In this document: piece after piece, positions 11,548 to 22,948 of the stretch
Layout of the letters: each line of letters starts with the position of its first letter
Numbering within the stretch: the stretch's first letter is position 1
NCBI RefSeq assembly: GCF_041260155.1
Contig: NW_027248277.1
Location: 20,399,377-20,463,376 of the forward strand
From: Ptychodera flava
Taxonomy: Eukaryota; Hemichordata; Enteropneusta; Ptychoderidae
Length of the DNA: 64,000 bases
Direction: 5' to 3'
Program-made: the position numbers and the translations under genes
Notes under the pieces: generated by a model
Seen by the model: the letters and a program-made list of their open reading frames with translations, nothing else
Told to the model about the DNA's origin: nothing
The model's database searches: none

Positions 11548-12603
11548 TCAGCAGAGCCATTTCATATGTTCTTCATACACCTTGTTATTGAGTTCGGCGA
11601 CGTCTGACTGTAATCTTTGGCAAAAATCACGGTCCTGATCTTTCTGGCACCTGACCTTCGCAGCGTTCTGTACGGATCTGAGTTTTGCAAGATCAGCTTC
11701 AAAGTCGACATCATAGTTCGCAACCCTTCTCCAGAAAGTATCGTTGAAAAAGTTGTACAAGCGTATATCTGCAGGTGATAATTCTGTTATAATATCTCGC
11801 ATTTGATTGGTGATCGGTGGTTGATACTTGGTGTGCACTTTGCAAGAATTATAGATAACGTCCTCAAAGTTCCAACACATTGTCTTTTTGAGTAAAACAA
11901 GCGACTCGTCGAAGTACTCCAAAAGCATGACAAGGTCGAGCTCTCCGTTCAGTCTTTCTAACGCTGCAAGTGAAGATGTCTTGTTTGCATAAACATCTAG
12001 GCCAAAGCGGGTGGAAAAGGAGTTTGTCCAATGTAGTAATGATTTGTCAACTTTGATGTCTTCCAAGAGGTCAGTTAGATATCGCGCGAAAGGGTCTGGT
12101 GACATCGCAAGGTTCATACCTCTTCTACTGTAATAAAACCGTGATTTCAGATGTGTGTATGGCGACCGTACAATCGTGAAATACTTAGCATTTGGAATGA
12201 TAGGTTTAAGTGACAGGCGATCATACATGTCAATATGCAAACAAATATAATCATATCCTGGAAAATCGCTACAATTGTAGTATAAAATCCCGAGACGATG
12301 ATTCTTCTTGTCCAGTCTTATAAGATAGTCTTCAATGGTTAATTTTTTCAAGGCTGCCACAAGTTTATTCTTCATACCAAAACAAAGCAACAACGAAGAC
12401 ACTGTGCTTCCACCTGTCTTTTCTGGTTTTACGAAGACGAATTTGGTCATGGGTTTGCAAGATCGAGTCGATGAGGTTACATCATCGTAGGAAGATGTTT
12501 TGCTGTAAGATTGGCCCTTGCCACTTATGTTGGTGTTTGTGTGTGCATCCGTTAGATGGTTCGGGCTTAAGCAAAACAATGAAAAGAACAGAATGCAATA
12601 CAT
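11548..12603 (-). CDS. Galactose-3-O-sulfotransferase-like enzyme, copy 2 (intact)
   Basis: A 351-residue single-exon gene. Known Gal3ST enzymes move sulfate from PAPS to the C3 hydroxyl of galactose on glycolipids or N/O-glycans in the Golgi lumen; the substrate here is unknown. Seen in the sequence: hydrophobic residues 2-12 (signal-anchor), a Ser/Thr-rich stem to ~50, the 5'-phosphosulfate loop KPEKTGGST at 59-67, the 3'-phosphate loop TIVRSPYTHLKSRF at 143-156, the family block LDLVMLLEYFDESLVLLKK at 222-240 with CWNFED after it, and N-glycosylation sequons near 25, 208 and 288. It is shorter than vertebrate Gal3STs (about 420 residues). The start is the first ATG of the frame; an in-frame TGA lies a few codons upstream. 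No intron or clear AATAAA was found. It may be the source copy of unit 1, from which it differs at few sites. Confidence 0.88.
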   Translation of the reverse strand: MYCILFFSLFCLSPNHLTDAHTNTNISGKGQSYSKTSSYDDVTSSTRSCKPMTKFVFVKPEKTGGSTVSSLLLCFGMKNKLVAALKKLTIEDYLIRLDKKNHRLGILYYNCSDFPGYDYICLHIDMYDRLSLKPIIPNAKYFTIVRSPYTHLKSRFYYSRRGMNLAMSPDPFARYLTDLLEDIKVDKSLLHWTNSFSTRFGLDVYANKTSSLAALERLNGELDLVMLLEYFDESLVLLKKTMCWNFEDVIYNSCKVHTKYQPPITNQMRDIITELSPADIRLYNFFNDTFWRRVANYDVDFEADLAKLRSVQNAAKVRCQKDQDRDFCQRLQSDVAELNNKVYEEHMKWLC

Positions 12604-13149
12604 TTTGAGTATATGTCAGGAAATATTGGCAACAAAAGTAACATTTGGCATCATCAACGTAAATATGGATTAGGTAGAGAAAGTGATATAATCTCAGGGA
12701 CAGATATTAGGACTGCCAAACTTTTATTTCGACCTACTTCTTTAGGGACTCATCTTGAAGCGGATATATAAAGCTCTCAACATTATTGTTATGTCCTTGA
12801 AAGAGAATAGTATGATCGCTGGAAGTTCATATATTGCGAGGCACGAACTATGTTTATATGACACAAAAATTATGAGCGGTGGTTTGGCAGTTTACATGGA
12901 GTCTTGTTCTGTATATCAAATTATGAGGTTTGGATAAAAATGTATACTCTTCGACTTCGATGCAAAAAGAATAAGAAATCAATCACAGAATGATCATCCG
13001 TGAAATTCTGGTAAGGTTATTCCAAGAAAGTGCTGACAACAAAGAAACCATACCAACGACGAAAATCAACATGTTGGTTCTGCTACAGCCGCACGTCACT
13101 GTAATAGAAACACAAGGACTGAACAGCAGAGAACAAATACGACTTTAAC

Positions 13150-13372
13150 TATGTATGTATGTATGTATGTATGTATGTATGTATGTATGTATGTATGTAT
13201 GTATGTATGTATGTATGTATGTATGTGTGTATGTATGTATGTATGTAGGTATGTTTGTACGTTCGTACGTATGTATGTGTGCATGTATGTATATACGTAT
13301 GTACGTACGTATGATAGGTAGGTAGGTATGTAGGGAGGGAGGGAGGAAGGGAGGGAGAGAGGGAGGGAGGGA
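13150..13372. repeat. (ATGT)n and (GGTA)/(GGGA)n microsatellite upstream of sulfotransferase copy 2
   Basis: About 25 ATGT copies with interruptions, then GGTA and GGGA runs, ~550 bases upstream of the gene start. Confidence 0.9.
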
Positions 13373-14319
13373 GCTAATCGATAATTATAGCATTGTCACT
13401 TGTGATAAATATCGGCAAACGTTTCTAGCTGCACTCAAATGAATCGAATCGCAGGGATTTTGCTAAGAAAAACCTTTAACTTTCCTGCATTTTAGTGTAC
13501 TAAATTTTCCGAACACAATTGAAACTCATATGGGATAATTGGAACTATATATTTTTCAAATTTCTCAAAAGTGTGAAGTGACCTACGGCTGAATGTTACA
13601 ACATCAGAAATTACCCATAAAAACAAGTGTATTGCTTAGAAAGAAAAGCAGATGAGCTTATATTTGCTGATTTAGCTCATATTACTTCACTATCCAATTA
13701 TCCAAAATTAGTTCCAATCGAGTTTCCGATAAAATCAGGGAGAAGCAATACGTGTCATTATTCGTGCCATTGTCCTGTGAAATGGAAAGGTTAAGTGTCA
13801 AAAATGTATCATTAAGATGGCAAAACTGGCATTGCATATCTTACCTTTTGAAGGGGTTGACTTCATGGTCGTTACTTTTGAGGGTTGCCTTTTAAAATGC
13901 GAATCTGCAAAGACTGTAGTAGTTCCGCAGACTCCCAGTAATATTAATATATTTCCACTCGGCTGACAAGGAACAGCATCTGACACGCTGAACGAATTCA
14001 CCCGATTTATCGTCAAAATTCACTGATATATAACACCATTTTCTGCAGATGTAACAGCTTGCGGAAAAGCAAACACGCAAGCCTTTCATGTTTTAAAGAT
14101 TAAACGAACATTCGAGATTTTCCTTTTAACATCGTAACTTTAATAACAGAGCAGTGGCTATTTATATTTATTGTCATATGCAGACAGTGTGCTGAAAAGA
14201 TAAATCTCTGAAGGTGATATAATGGCATCGAGCGCACAATTTGTTTGTGAAAATTGGGATCTCTCAGTTTAGAGTCAGAAATACAACACTGTACTTTTGA
14301 CAATACGATGGCCTAGTGT

Positions 14320-14367
14320 AAGAGGGGCGTATCGCCTGTGTTACAGTACGGAAAATACGCCCCTCTT
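14320..14367. repeat. 13-bp-arm hairpin, unit 3
   Basis: Arms 14,320-14,332 and 14,355-14,367 are exact reverse complements, as in units 1 and 2. Confidence 0.7.
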
Positions 14368-14647
14368 TCGCTGGGCCATGGAATTGTTGCTGAGTTTGTG
14401 CTATAGAGATACATGATTGTCACTGTGAAAAGCAATGGCGTGTTTCTTTCGAGCCACGTGTGGCTAACGATCAATAAGTTGTATAAAATAAAACGAGCGA
14501 TGCAAGGTCATAGTGATCCTAGCATATTTCCAATTGTATCTTCGTCGATAGTTTATTTGAAATATCACAGTCAAAATTAATAATATAAAAATAAATAATA
14601 TAAATAAAAAAACACTACGGGAGTGCGGTAGAGCATAGTTATTGTGA

Positions 14648-15043
14648 GGGAATTCAATAGAATTCGTTATTGATCAGAGGGAGACAGCTTTGGCTTTGTC
14701 AGGATTCTCTGCTTCACCAAAGTCTTCCGAATGATGGATACAATCATACCCTCGCATCGAATATATGTATTACTGCATTTGTGATACGTTGGCAAGCCAG
14801 GGCAGCAGTTCTTAAGCCAAAAAGACAACGTGAGGTCAAAGAATAATAAGTTTCGCCGAGTTTATTACAGAAAATGGAAGTCAGCTGGATCGGTAATTGC
14901 CGATAAGCGCTGCTTAAATCAAGCTTAAGCAAGAGGCACCCATTCCCTTTTTGAGTCTCCATAGACGTAGAATTATCATTGGTTGGATGGATATTAAAGA
15001 TGAAAATTCTAACCCAGATATTATCCGGTTTGGAGTCCACCAT
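14648..15043 (-). pseudogene. Fossil DIRS-type reverse transcriptase fragment, unit 3
   Basis: Same relic as in unit 2, with LKLDLSSAYRQLPI and FGLRTAALACQRITNAV still open in one - strand frame. It has no active-site YLDD and no neighbouring retroelement domains. Confidence 0.6.
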
Positions 15044-15059
15044 TTACTGAATGATCGAT

Positions 15060-15510
15060 TTAAAAGCTTAGATTGAAGACTAGGCGCCTATCGATTGACG
15101 CTATCATTTTTCTCCACTTTCCGAATGAGTGAGCTACTGAGTGGCGTGTCGAGGGGATTAGATGAAAATGTACCAGCTGTAGCCCCACCTGAATAGTTCA
15201 ATGTCTATTGGTGTTTTTTGTGGTAGAGTATGGCAATTTTGAAGCTAATTAGTATATCAGCCAACCACGCTGTAAGAAAGCTGTCGGAAAGCGTAGATTG
15301 AAGGCTATGCGCCTATCGATCGACGCTATCTTTTTTCTCCACTGCCTGAATGGGCGAGGTACTAAGTGGAGCAACGAAGGGGTTAGCTAAAATGGACTAG
15401 CCGTGGCCCCTGCTGTCACTTCATCAATGATCCACCTTTCAACATGATCTGAATAATTTAATAGCGATGAGTATGTAGCATATGAGCTAACCACACTGTA
15501 AGAAATCACA
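15060..15510. repeat. Internal ~230 bp direct duplication, unit 3
   Basis: Same diverged pair as in units 1 and 2, with copies starting near 15,070 and 15,296. Confidence 0.65.
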
Positions 15511-16066
15511 CATGATTTTGTCATTCTAGTGTTGCAATTCTGCTCTCCAAATCGATATTTTCGGATTTGATGAGACAAGTATCCTGCAATGGTAAATCAG
15601 ATTACATTACTGAATCATGAGTAGTTATTACATTAGTTACATCCTGTGATGAGGTTGGTTGCTATACCAATGACGTTCATTGTCAACAGAAATATAGCTG
15701 AGCGCATAGACATCATGACATATTTGTTTAGACTCATTTCTGGAATGGATGATTTCTTTTTGTGATATTAAGTCATCTGCTTTCCCATTGGATATTTTGT
15801 ATTTTGTATTATTTATAGGAATTTGTCTGCTGAATTTTATCATCACACCTGATCGTAGAAAATCCTACAACAGGAACAATATCCACTGTAAACAAGTTAT
15901 CGGCAGTAGCTCCCCTACAATCACAGTCATTGCCATATGAGCTATTCTCGCAAAGTGTGCATGCCAGTCAGGTGGCTTCATCGTCAGTATAAGATAGTGA
16001 TTCATTATGGATTTCCCTGTTGGGGTAAATATCAAGACCACATTCCATGATATCAACATTATTAGC

Positions 16067-16360
16067 TTACCCTGAGAATTTGTTATCAATTTCTACAATA
16101 TACGTCAAAACAGCAATGGCTGCCTTACGTGTAACTTTGTTTCGACAAAAGAGACACTTGGTCTGCGTTATCCTGCAAAACCACATACGTAGCACTTGAC
16201 TGACCCTTTCGAACATTAATCTATACATGGCAGTTTGTATGCAGATATCGCACATGTGCACTTTGCGATCTGGGAACATGTTATTTAATATGAAGTCATC
16301 GATAATACACTCTGCAGTGTCTCTATCTCCTAGGCCTCCTGCAACCGTTCTTTGTCACAT
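16067..16360 (-). other. Possible Cys-containing exon with splice donor, unit 3
   Basis: Open - strand segment with CDIC and CRITQTKCLFC motifs ending at a GGTAAGC donor. It is identical in protein to the unit 2 segment. Unassigned. Confidence 0.25.
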
Positions 16361-17484
16361 CTCTACTGTCTATGTTCTACCTCAGACAATGCGTTGTCTT
16401 CCTTGATCAATTGGTGCCTGCTACATTTCCCGCCTTACCAATGTGTTGGTGCCAGGCACGCCCCTTATGTCGATGATCTGACTGCTACTGAAATATCATC
16501 ATGTAGGTATCACTGATGGAATTATTTCAGGAGGGCGCTACACATGATGGCCCGCCATCTTAACAATTACCGCTCACATTGGAACGACAGTGCAAAATGT
16601 GAACAAACAAACAAACAAACACAGCCTGCATCATCATAAAAATATTGGATTTCCATTTGATTAGAACACTGAAAACTACCGCTTTTAAAACTATAACAAA
16701 TATACAATGTACAATCACCATTTTCACCCTTTCTTCGTGATTAACAATGTGTTTACTAACGAGGCAGAAACTACTACAGGATACAGACACAGTACCTGAC
16801 TATTACCAGTGAAACTTTATTGTACATTACCTTATTTTGAAACCGTTTACCGTTTACCATTGCTGATATTGTTGTGCAGTGCAAATCTGTAGTTTCTGTA
16901 CTAGGAAAGGGAAATGTGTTGTTAGGTAAGTTGGAATTGTGATCATAGCGGGATTTTGTAGAGTTATTTTTGTACTCAAAAGAACGCTAGAAATGAATTT
17001 AATTGACATCTTCTCACATTTAAGAAGGTTTCAATCTACTATATATCTAATTACGCATCTTAGTGATTATAACCAGTCCTGGTACACGAATAAGCTAGAA
17101 GTTAAAACTCATTTAGCCGTCTGTGATTTCTTGCATTTAAATTGCAGTTGAAGAAGATGTCTTACAATATTTTATTTGCGTAAGTTGTGTGTTTCAAATC
17201 AAATAAGTATTCAAACACAGCCTATGAATAATTACCAGCGAAATTACAATTTCATTGCACTTCAATGAACTGCAAAATAAATGAGGAATGACAGTCCTAG
17301 CATTAAAGTTACTTTGAGTCAGAAATTCGACTTCCCTGTATTCAATCGTTAGAGTTTTTGTGTGTAACTTTTTGAATTTTACTACAACCCTCCTGTTATT
17401 GTGAATGGTACTTTGGTTTTAATATAGTAGTTGCATCTGTGTTGAAGTTTTGAATAAATAAACAAAATTATTTTATAAATAAAT

Positions 17485-17485
<1 letters not shown>

Positions 17486-17542
<57 letters not shown>

Positions 17543-17560
17543 GGGGGGTGTATGTATGTA
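17486..17560. repeat. (TA)n microsatellite, unit 3
   Basis: About 23 TA repeats followed by a short TG run and a G run; the shortest of the three unit copies. The (CAAA)n tract of this unit (16,601-16,621) is also the shortest. Confidence 0.9.
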
Positions 17561-18383
17561 TGTTTGCGTGTATATTTCTTTGTCTGTCTGTCTTTCTGTC
17601 TCTTTGTTGTTTTGTCCAATTACCTACCCTTACTACCTGCTTATACTTAGCAAAATTTAACAATTCACTGTCTGTGGAATAAATGAACAGGCGCACAAAA
17701 CTTTTGCAAGAACAAACGCGCCTTTACTAGAGAAATATGGAACTGCATCAAGGGAAGGCAATGCCGCCTTTACCTGCAGAGTATATATTATGCAAAATTA
17801 GAGTATGGGTAAATTTAATCCTTCTCAGCGTGACACACTGAAAGAAGATTCTGCATTTTAGCGGCACAATTGGAAAGAATACGAACGGTGGATAAGAGCA
17901 TGTAGTTTCTGGATTGATTCTGCACAGTTTTGTCAGCATTCAAAGGATTGAAATGACTTTCCGGTACTACGATAGGATTTTGATTTGAAATTATTCATTC
18001 TACAGTGTCAATCAATATTACCACTAGAATGAAACGTTTCTTGCAAATCTATTAGTATTTTTACCAGGACATCATGATAAATTGTGCAAAAAAGTATTTG
18101 TCATTGGGGATTCCAGCCAAAACCTGCGTTTGAATGGGTTACCGTAGCTAGCCATAATTAAGTTTGCATGTTAAAATACAAAGGTAACGCATTCATTCTA
18201 GGTGATTGAGTGTAATGTCATTTAGCTAAAAAGACACCTATATTTTCTCTGAGAGACAGAGCCGCTACCCATGGTTATCTTCTTACATTAAACACCAGAT
18301 GGCAGTACACCACTATCAAAAAGAGTTACGATAGTCACTTCAATAGCTATGGTGATGCTATTTTGCCGCGGCCGATATAGACT

Positions 18384-19436
18384 TCAGCAGAGCCATTTCA
18401 TTTGTTCTTCATACACCTTGTTATTGAGTTCGGCGACGTCCGACTGCAATTTATGGCAAAATTCACGGTCCTGATCTTTCTGGCACCTGACCTTCGCAGC
18501 GTTCTGTACGGATCTGAGTTTTGCAAGATCAGCTTCAAAGTCGCCATCATAGTTCGCAACCCTTCTCCAGAAAGTATTGTTGAAAAAGTTGTATAAGCGT
18601 ATATCTGCAGGTGATAATTCTGTTATAATATCTCGCATTTGATTGGTCATCGGCGGTTGATATTCAGTGTGCACTTGGCAAGAATTATAGATAATGTCCT
18701 CAAAATTCCAACACATTGTCTTTTTGAGTAAAACAAGCGACTCGTCGAAGTACTTCAAAAGCATAACAAGGTCGAGCTCTCCGTTCAGTCTTTCTAACGC
18801 TGCAAGTGAAGATGTCTTGTTTGCATAAACATCTAGGCCAAAGCGGGTGGAGAAGGAGTTTGTCCTATGTAGTAATGATTTGTCAACTTTGACATCTTCA
18901 ATGAGGGCACTTAGATATCGCGCGTAAAGGTCTGGTGACATCGAAAGGTTTATATTTCTCCTATTGTAGTAAAACCGTGATTTCAGGTGTGTGTACGGCG
19001 ATCGCACAATTGTGAAATACTTTGCATTTGGAATGATACGTTCAAGTGACAGGCGATCTTACATGTCAATATGCAAACAAATTTAATCATATCCTGGAAA
19101 ATTGCTACAATTGTAGTATAAAATCCTGAGACGATGATTCTTCTTGTCCAGTCTTATAAGATAGTCTTCATTGTTTATTTTTTTCAAGGCTGCCACAAGT
19201 TTATTCTTCATACCAAAACGAAACTACAACGAAGACACTGTGCTTCTACCTGTCTTTTCTGGTTTTATGAAGACGAATTTTGTCAACGGTTTGCAAGATC
19301 GAGGTGATGAGGTTACATACCCCTGAGATGATTTACTGTAAGATTGGCCCTTGCCACTTATGTTGGTGTTTGTGTGTTCATCCGTTAGATGGTTCGGGCT
19401 TAAGCAAAACAATGAAAAGAACAGAATGCAATACAT
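18384..19436 (-). pseudogene. Galactose-3-O-sulfotransferase-like gene, copy 3 (three stops)
   Basis: Aligned to copy 2, this gene has three nonsense changes: a Leu codon to TAG after ..STVSSL (19,224-19,226), and two Tyr codons TAT to TAA within ..YDYICLHIDMYD.. (~19,070-19,090). The PAPS 5' loop glycine pair KTGGST has become KTGRST. The stretch 18,384-18,640 matches copies 1-2 almost exactly, whereas 18,640-19,436 carries many substitutions (for example NRRNINLSMSPDLYARYLSAL). This is consistent with an older dead copy partly overwritten or recombined with a younger one. Not functional as a full-length enzyme. Confidence 0.9.
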
Positions 19437-20029
19437 TTTGAGTATATGTCAGGACATATTGGCAATGAAAGTAACATTTGGCATCATCAACGTAAATATG
19501 GATTAGGTAGAGGAAGTGACATGAATTCTTATAAATAAATGTATTGGAGTCAAGTAAGATAGACTGCGCCTCGGGGACAGATATTGGGACTGCCAAACTT
19601 TTATTTTGACCTACTTCTTTAGGGGCTATTCTTGAAGCGGATATATTAAGCTCTCACCATTATTGTTATATCCTTGAAAGAGAATGGTATGATGGCTGGA
19701 TGTTCGTTTATTGCGAGGCAAGAACTATGTTTATATGACACACAACAATTATGAGCGATGGTTTGGCAGTTTACATGGAGCCTTGTTCTGTATATCAAAT
19801 TTTTAGGTTTCGATAAAAATGGATACTCTTGGACTTCGATGCAAAACGAATAATAAATCAATCACAGAATGATCAACCGTGAAATTCTGGTAAAGTTATT
19901 CAAAGAAAGTGCTGACAACAAAGAAACCATACCAACGACGAAAATCAACATGTTAGTTCTGCTACACCCGCACGTCACTGTAATAGAAACACAAGGACTG
20001 AACAGCAGAGAACAAATACGACTTTAACT

Positions 20030-20325
20030 ATGTATGTATGTATGTATGTATGTATGTATGTATGTATGTATGTATGTATGTATGTATGTATGTATGTATG
20101 TATGTATGTATGTATGTATGTATGTATGTGTGTATGTGTGTACGTATTTACGTATGTATGTGTGCACGTACTATGTATATACGTATGTACGTACGTACGT
20201 ATGTACGTATGATAGGTAGGTAGGTAGGTAGGTAGGTAGGTAGGTAGGTAGGTAGGTAGGTAGGTAGGTAGGGAGGGAGGGAGGTAGGTAGATAGGGAGG
20301 TAGGGAGGGAGGGAGGGTTGTAGGT
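20030..20325. repeat. (ATGT)n and (GGTA)n microsatellite upstream of sulfotransferase copy 3
   Basis: About 28 ATGT copies, then TACG-rich sequence, then ~14 GGTA copies and GGGA runs. Long open frames on both strands here are artefacts of the 4-base period. Confidence 0.92.
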
Positions 20326-21418
20326 AACCGATAATTATAGTATTGCAACTTGTAATAAATATCGGCAACCGTTTCTAGCTGCACCCAAATGAATCGAACC
20401 GCAGGGATTTTGCTAAGCAAAACTTTTAACTTTACTGCATTTTAGTGTACTAAATTCTCCGAACACGATGGAACTCATATGGGATAATTGGAACTTTATA
20501 TTTTTCAAATTTCTCAAAAGTGTTATGTGCCCTACGGCTGAATGTTACAGCATTAGAAATTACCCACAAAAACAAGTGTATTGCTTACAAAGAAAAACAG
20601 ATGAGCTTATATTTGCTGATTTAGCTCATATTACTTCACTATCCAATTATCCAAAATTAGTTCCGATAAAATCAGGGAGAAGCAATACGTGTCATTATTC
20701 GTGCCATTGTCTGAAATGGAAAAATTAAGTGTCAAAAATGTATTATTAAGGTGGCAAAACTGGCATTGCATATCTTACCTTTTGAAGGGGTTGCCTTCAT
20801 GGTCGCTATTTTGAGGGTTGCCTTTTAAAATGCGAATCTGCAAAGACTGTAGCAGTTCCGCAGACTCCCAGTAATATTAAGATATTTCCACTCGGCGGAC
20901 AACGAACAGTATCTGACACGCTGAACGACTTCACCCGATTTATAGTCAAAATATATCAATTCGTCATCATTTTCTGCAGATGTAACAGCTTGCGGAAAAG
21001 CAAACACGCAGCCTTTCATGTTTTAAAGATTAAACGAACATTCGAGATTTTCCTTTTAACATCGTAACTTTAATAACAGAGGAGTGGCTATTGATATCTG
21101 TTGTCAAATGCAGACAGTGTGCTGAAAAGATAAATCTCTGTAGGTGATATAACGGCATCAAGCGCACAATTTGTTTGTGAACATTGGGATCTCTCAGTTT
21201 AGAGCCAGAAATACATTAGTGTACTTTTAACAGTACGGTTGCCTAGTGTAAGAAGGGCGTATCGCGTGTGTTACAGTATAAAATGTACGTTCCTCTTTCG
21301 CTGGGCCATGGAAGTGTTGCTGTGTGTGCTACAGAGATACATGTTTGTCACTCTGAAAAGCCATGGCGTGTTTCTTTTGGAGCCACGTGTGGCTAACGAT
21401 CAATAAGTTGTATGAAAT

Positions 21419-21431
21419 AAAAGGAGCGATG
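21419..21431. repeat. LINE target-site duplication, 5' copy
   Basis: AAAAGGAGCGATG directly precedes the LINE and is repeated at 26,671-26,683. Units 1-3 carry the empty site (AAAACGAGCGATG followed by caaggtcat), which confirms the insertion point. Confidence 0.92.
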
Positions 21432-21661
21432 GGGGAGAGGGCGCTCTACATCTGTCATCTTCGGAAACAGGGTCGGAACGCTCCGTGATTTTTTGACAAA
21501 ATTGTCGTCTTACCGCTAAACTTGTTTACCGTAAAGTGGTCAGAGTTGAAGTTTAACTGTTTGTACTGTAGAAGTAACCGCAATTGTGTTACTTTCTGGA
21601 CCTTTTCGGACTTTTGAAGAAGATTTCAATTTTCCGTCTCGACAAAGGAACCCCACCCAGT

Positions 21662-22948
21662 ATGGCTGCCAGTGTGGCGGGAGTCCGAAGCTACGCACAA
21701 GTTACCAAGCCGTATGCAGACTCTGAAACCGCTGAAGACAAAAAGTCCGTTCTATTTCTAAAACAATCAGATGTCGTCAGACCAGAAACCAAACAATGGT
21801 TAAAAGGTGAGGAGATCCTTGCTAGTATTTCTGAAATAGTGCCAATTGAGAACATTGATGGCTTACAACTGATTCGAGGTCTCTGGAGAATTTATCCAAG
21901 AGACAATGCCGATAAGCTAATACTGCTGCAACATGGTTTGTCGTTACGTGGAAAAGCAATAGAACTATGGGATAAAAATCCATTCAGACGTGAGTTGCAA
22001 GAAGATGGAGTCAAAATCACTGTGAAAGATTTGCCATTGTCGTTAGATGACAGCGTCATCGGGAGCTCTTTATCTGCGATTGGCCTGAAAACTAAATCTC
22101 GACCTTTCAGGCAAAGATGGCGAGTAAATGGCAAACTCACGAATATATGCAATGGGGACCGCATCGTTTTCGTTGAAAAACCAAGTAAAGAATTTCCAAA
22201 ATTTATTAAAGTCGGACCTTTTACCGCGAGGCTTTTTAGCAGCTTACAGAACAGAAACTCCAGTCAAGAAGCAAAGTGTAACAAGTGCTTGCAACTTGGA
22301 CATTTTAGCTACCAGTGTACAAATCCCTGGAAATGCAGACTTTGCTTTGGCAGCGGACACCTTGCAAAGGAATGTGTTGACGCCAAGTGTGAAAAGCAGA
22401 CCGAACAGGAGGTGCAAAGTGTTGTGAGCACTTCAATAGCTTCTGTGACAGAGACAGCAATTATCACATCGACGCCACAACTAGGCACAACACTAGCAAG
22501 CAACGCAAGCGATCCTATGCCTTTATCCATGTCTGCTGCAGGGTCTTCTAAATCGTCCGGTTCGTCAGCTCATCGTGATAGTCAACAGTGGCAGAAAGTT
22601 ACTAGTAAGAGTGGGTCGAATAGAAGCAGTCATGACACAGGGAGCAGCGACCCAACATCTTCATCGGGACAACGGGCCTCGCAGCGATCGATATCGTCAT
22701 ACTTTGCTGAGAAACGGCGTGATCCAAGCGAAGCGATACCGGACGGATGTGATCAAGACGATTCCGTCGATGAAACATCGACGAATATCAGCGAGAGCGG
22801 GACTGAACAGTTCGTTGACTGTGACACAACAAAAGAGGAAATGTCCGATCTTTCACCAGAACCACCGTCGATTTTATGCCGGTTTCCGAGGACGAATTCA
22901 AACAGTAGAAAGAAGCGCAAGAGGAAGAGGAAACAGTTGAATAAATGA
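21662..22948 (+). CDS. LINE ORF1 (nucleic-acid-binding protein)
   Basis: 428 residues from the first ATG; an upstream TTG start would add 26 residues but there is no reason to prefer it. Two CCHC zinc knuckles stand at about residues 206-219 (CNKCLQLGHFSYQC) and 225-238 (CRLCFGSGHLAKEC), followed by a Ser/Thr-rich linker, an acidic stretch and a very basic C-terminus (KKRKRKRK). By family knowledge this protein packages the LINE RNA in the RNP. The frame is fully open, unlike ORF2. Its TGA stop overlaps the ORF2 start as ATGA (22,945-22,948), suggesting ORF2 is translated by termination-reinitiation. Confidence 0.9.
   Translation: MAASVAGVRSYAQVTKPYADSETAEDKKSVLFLKQSDVVRPETKQWLKGEEILASISEIVPIENIDGLQLIRGLWRIYPRDNADKLILLQHGLSLRGKAIELWDKNPFRRELQEDGVKITVKDLPLSLDDSVIGSSLSAIGLKTKSRPFRQRWRVNGKLTNICNGDRIVFVEKPSKEFPKFIKVGPFTARLFSSLQNRNSSQEAKCNKCLQLGHFSYQCTNPWKCRLCFGSGHLAKECVDAKCEKQTEQEVQSVVSTSIASVTETAIITSTPQLGTTLASNASDPMPLSMSAAGSSKSSGSSAHRDSQQWQKVTSKSGSNRSSHDTGSSDPTSSSGQRASQRSISSYFAEKRRDPSEAIPDGCDQDDSVDETSTNISESGTEQFVDCDTTKEEMSDLSPEPPSILCRFPRTNSNSRKKRKRKRKQLNK

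Larger units (their letters stand above)
13942..20874. repeat. Tandem ~7 kb unit, copy 3 (mosaic)
   Basis: From 13,942 to about 18,640 the copy is nearly the same as unit 2. From there to ~20,870 it is visibly more diverged, including a ~40-base insertion near 19,530 and a shifted (GGTA)n tract. A segment present in units 1-2 (ctggtttctctgctttgcat...) is deleted at ~17,105. The change of divergence inside the sulfotransferase gene suggests a crossover or conversion boundary there. Confidence 0.9.
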
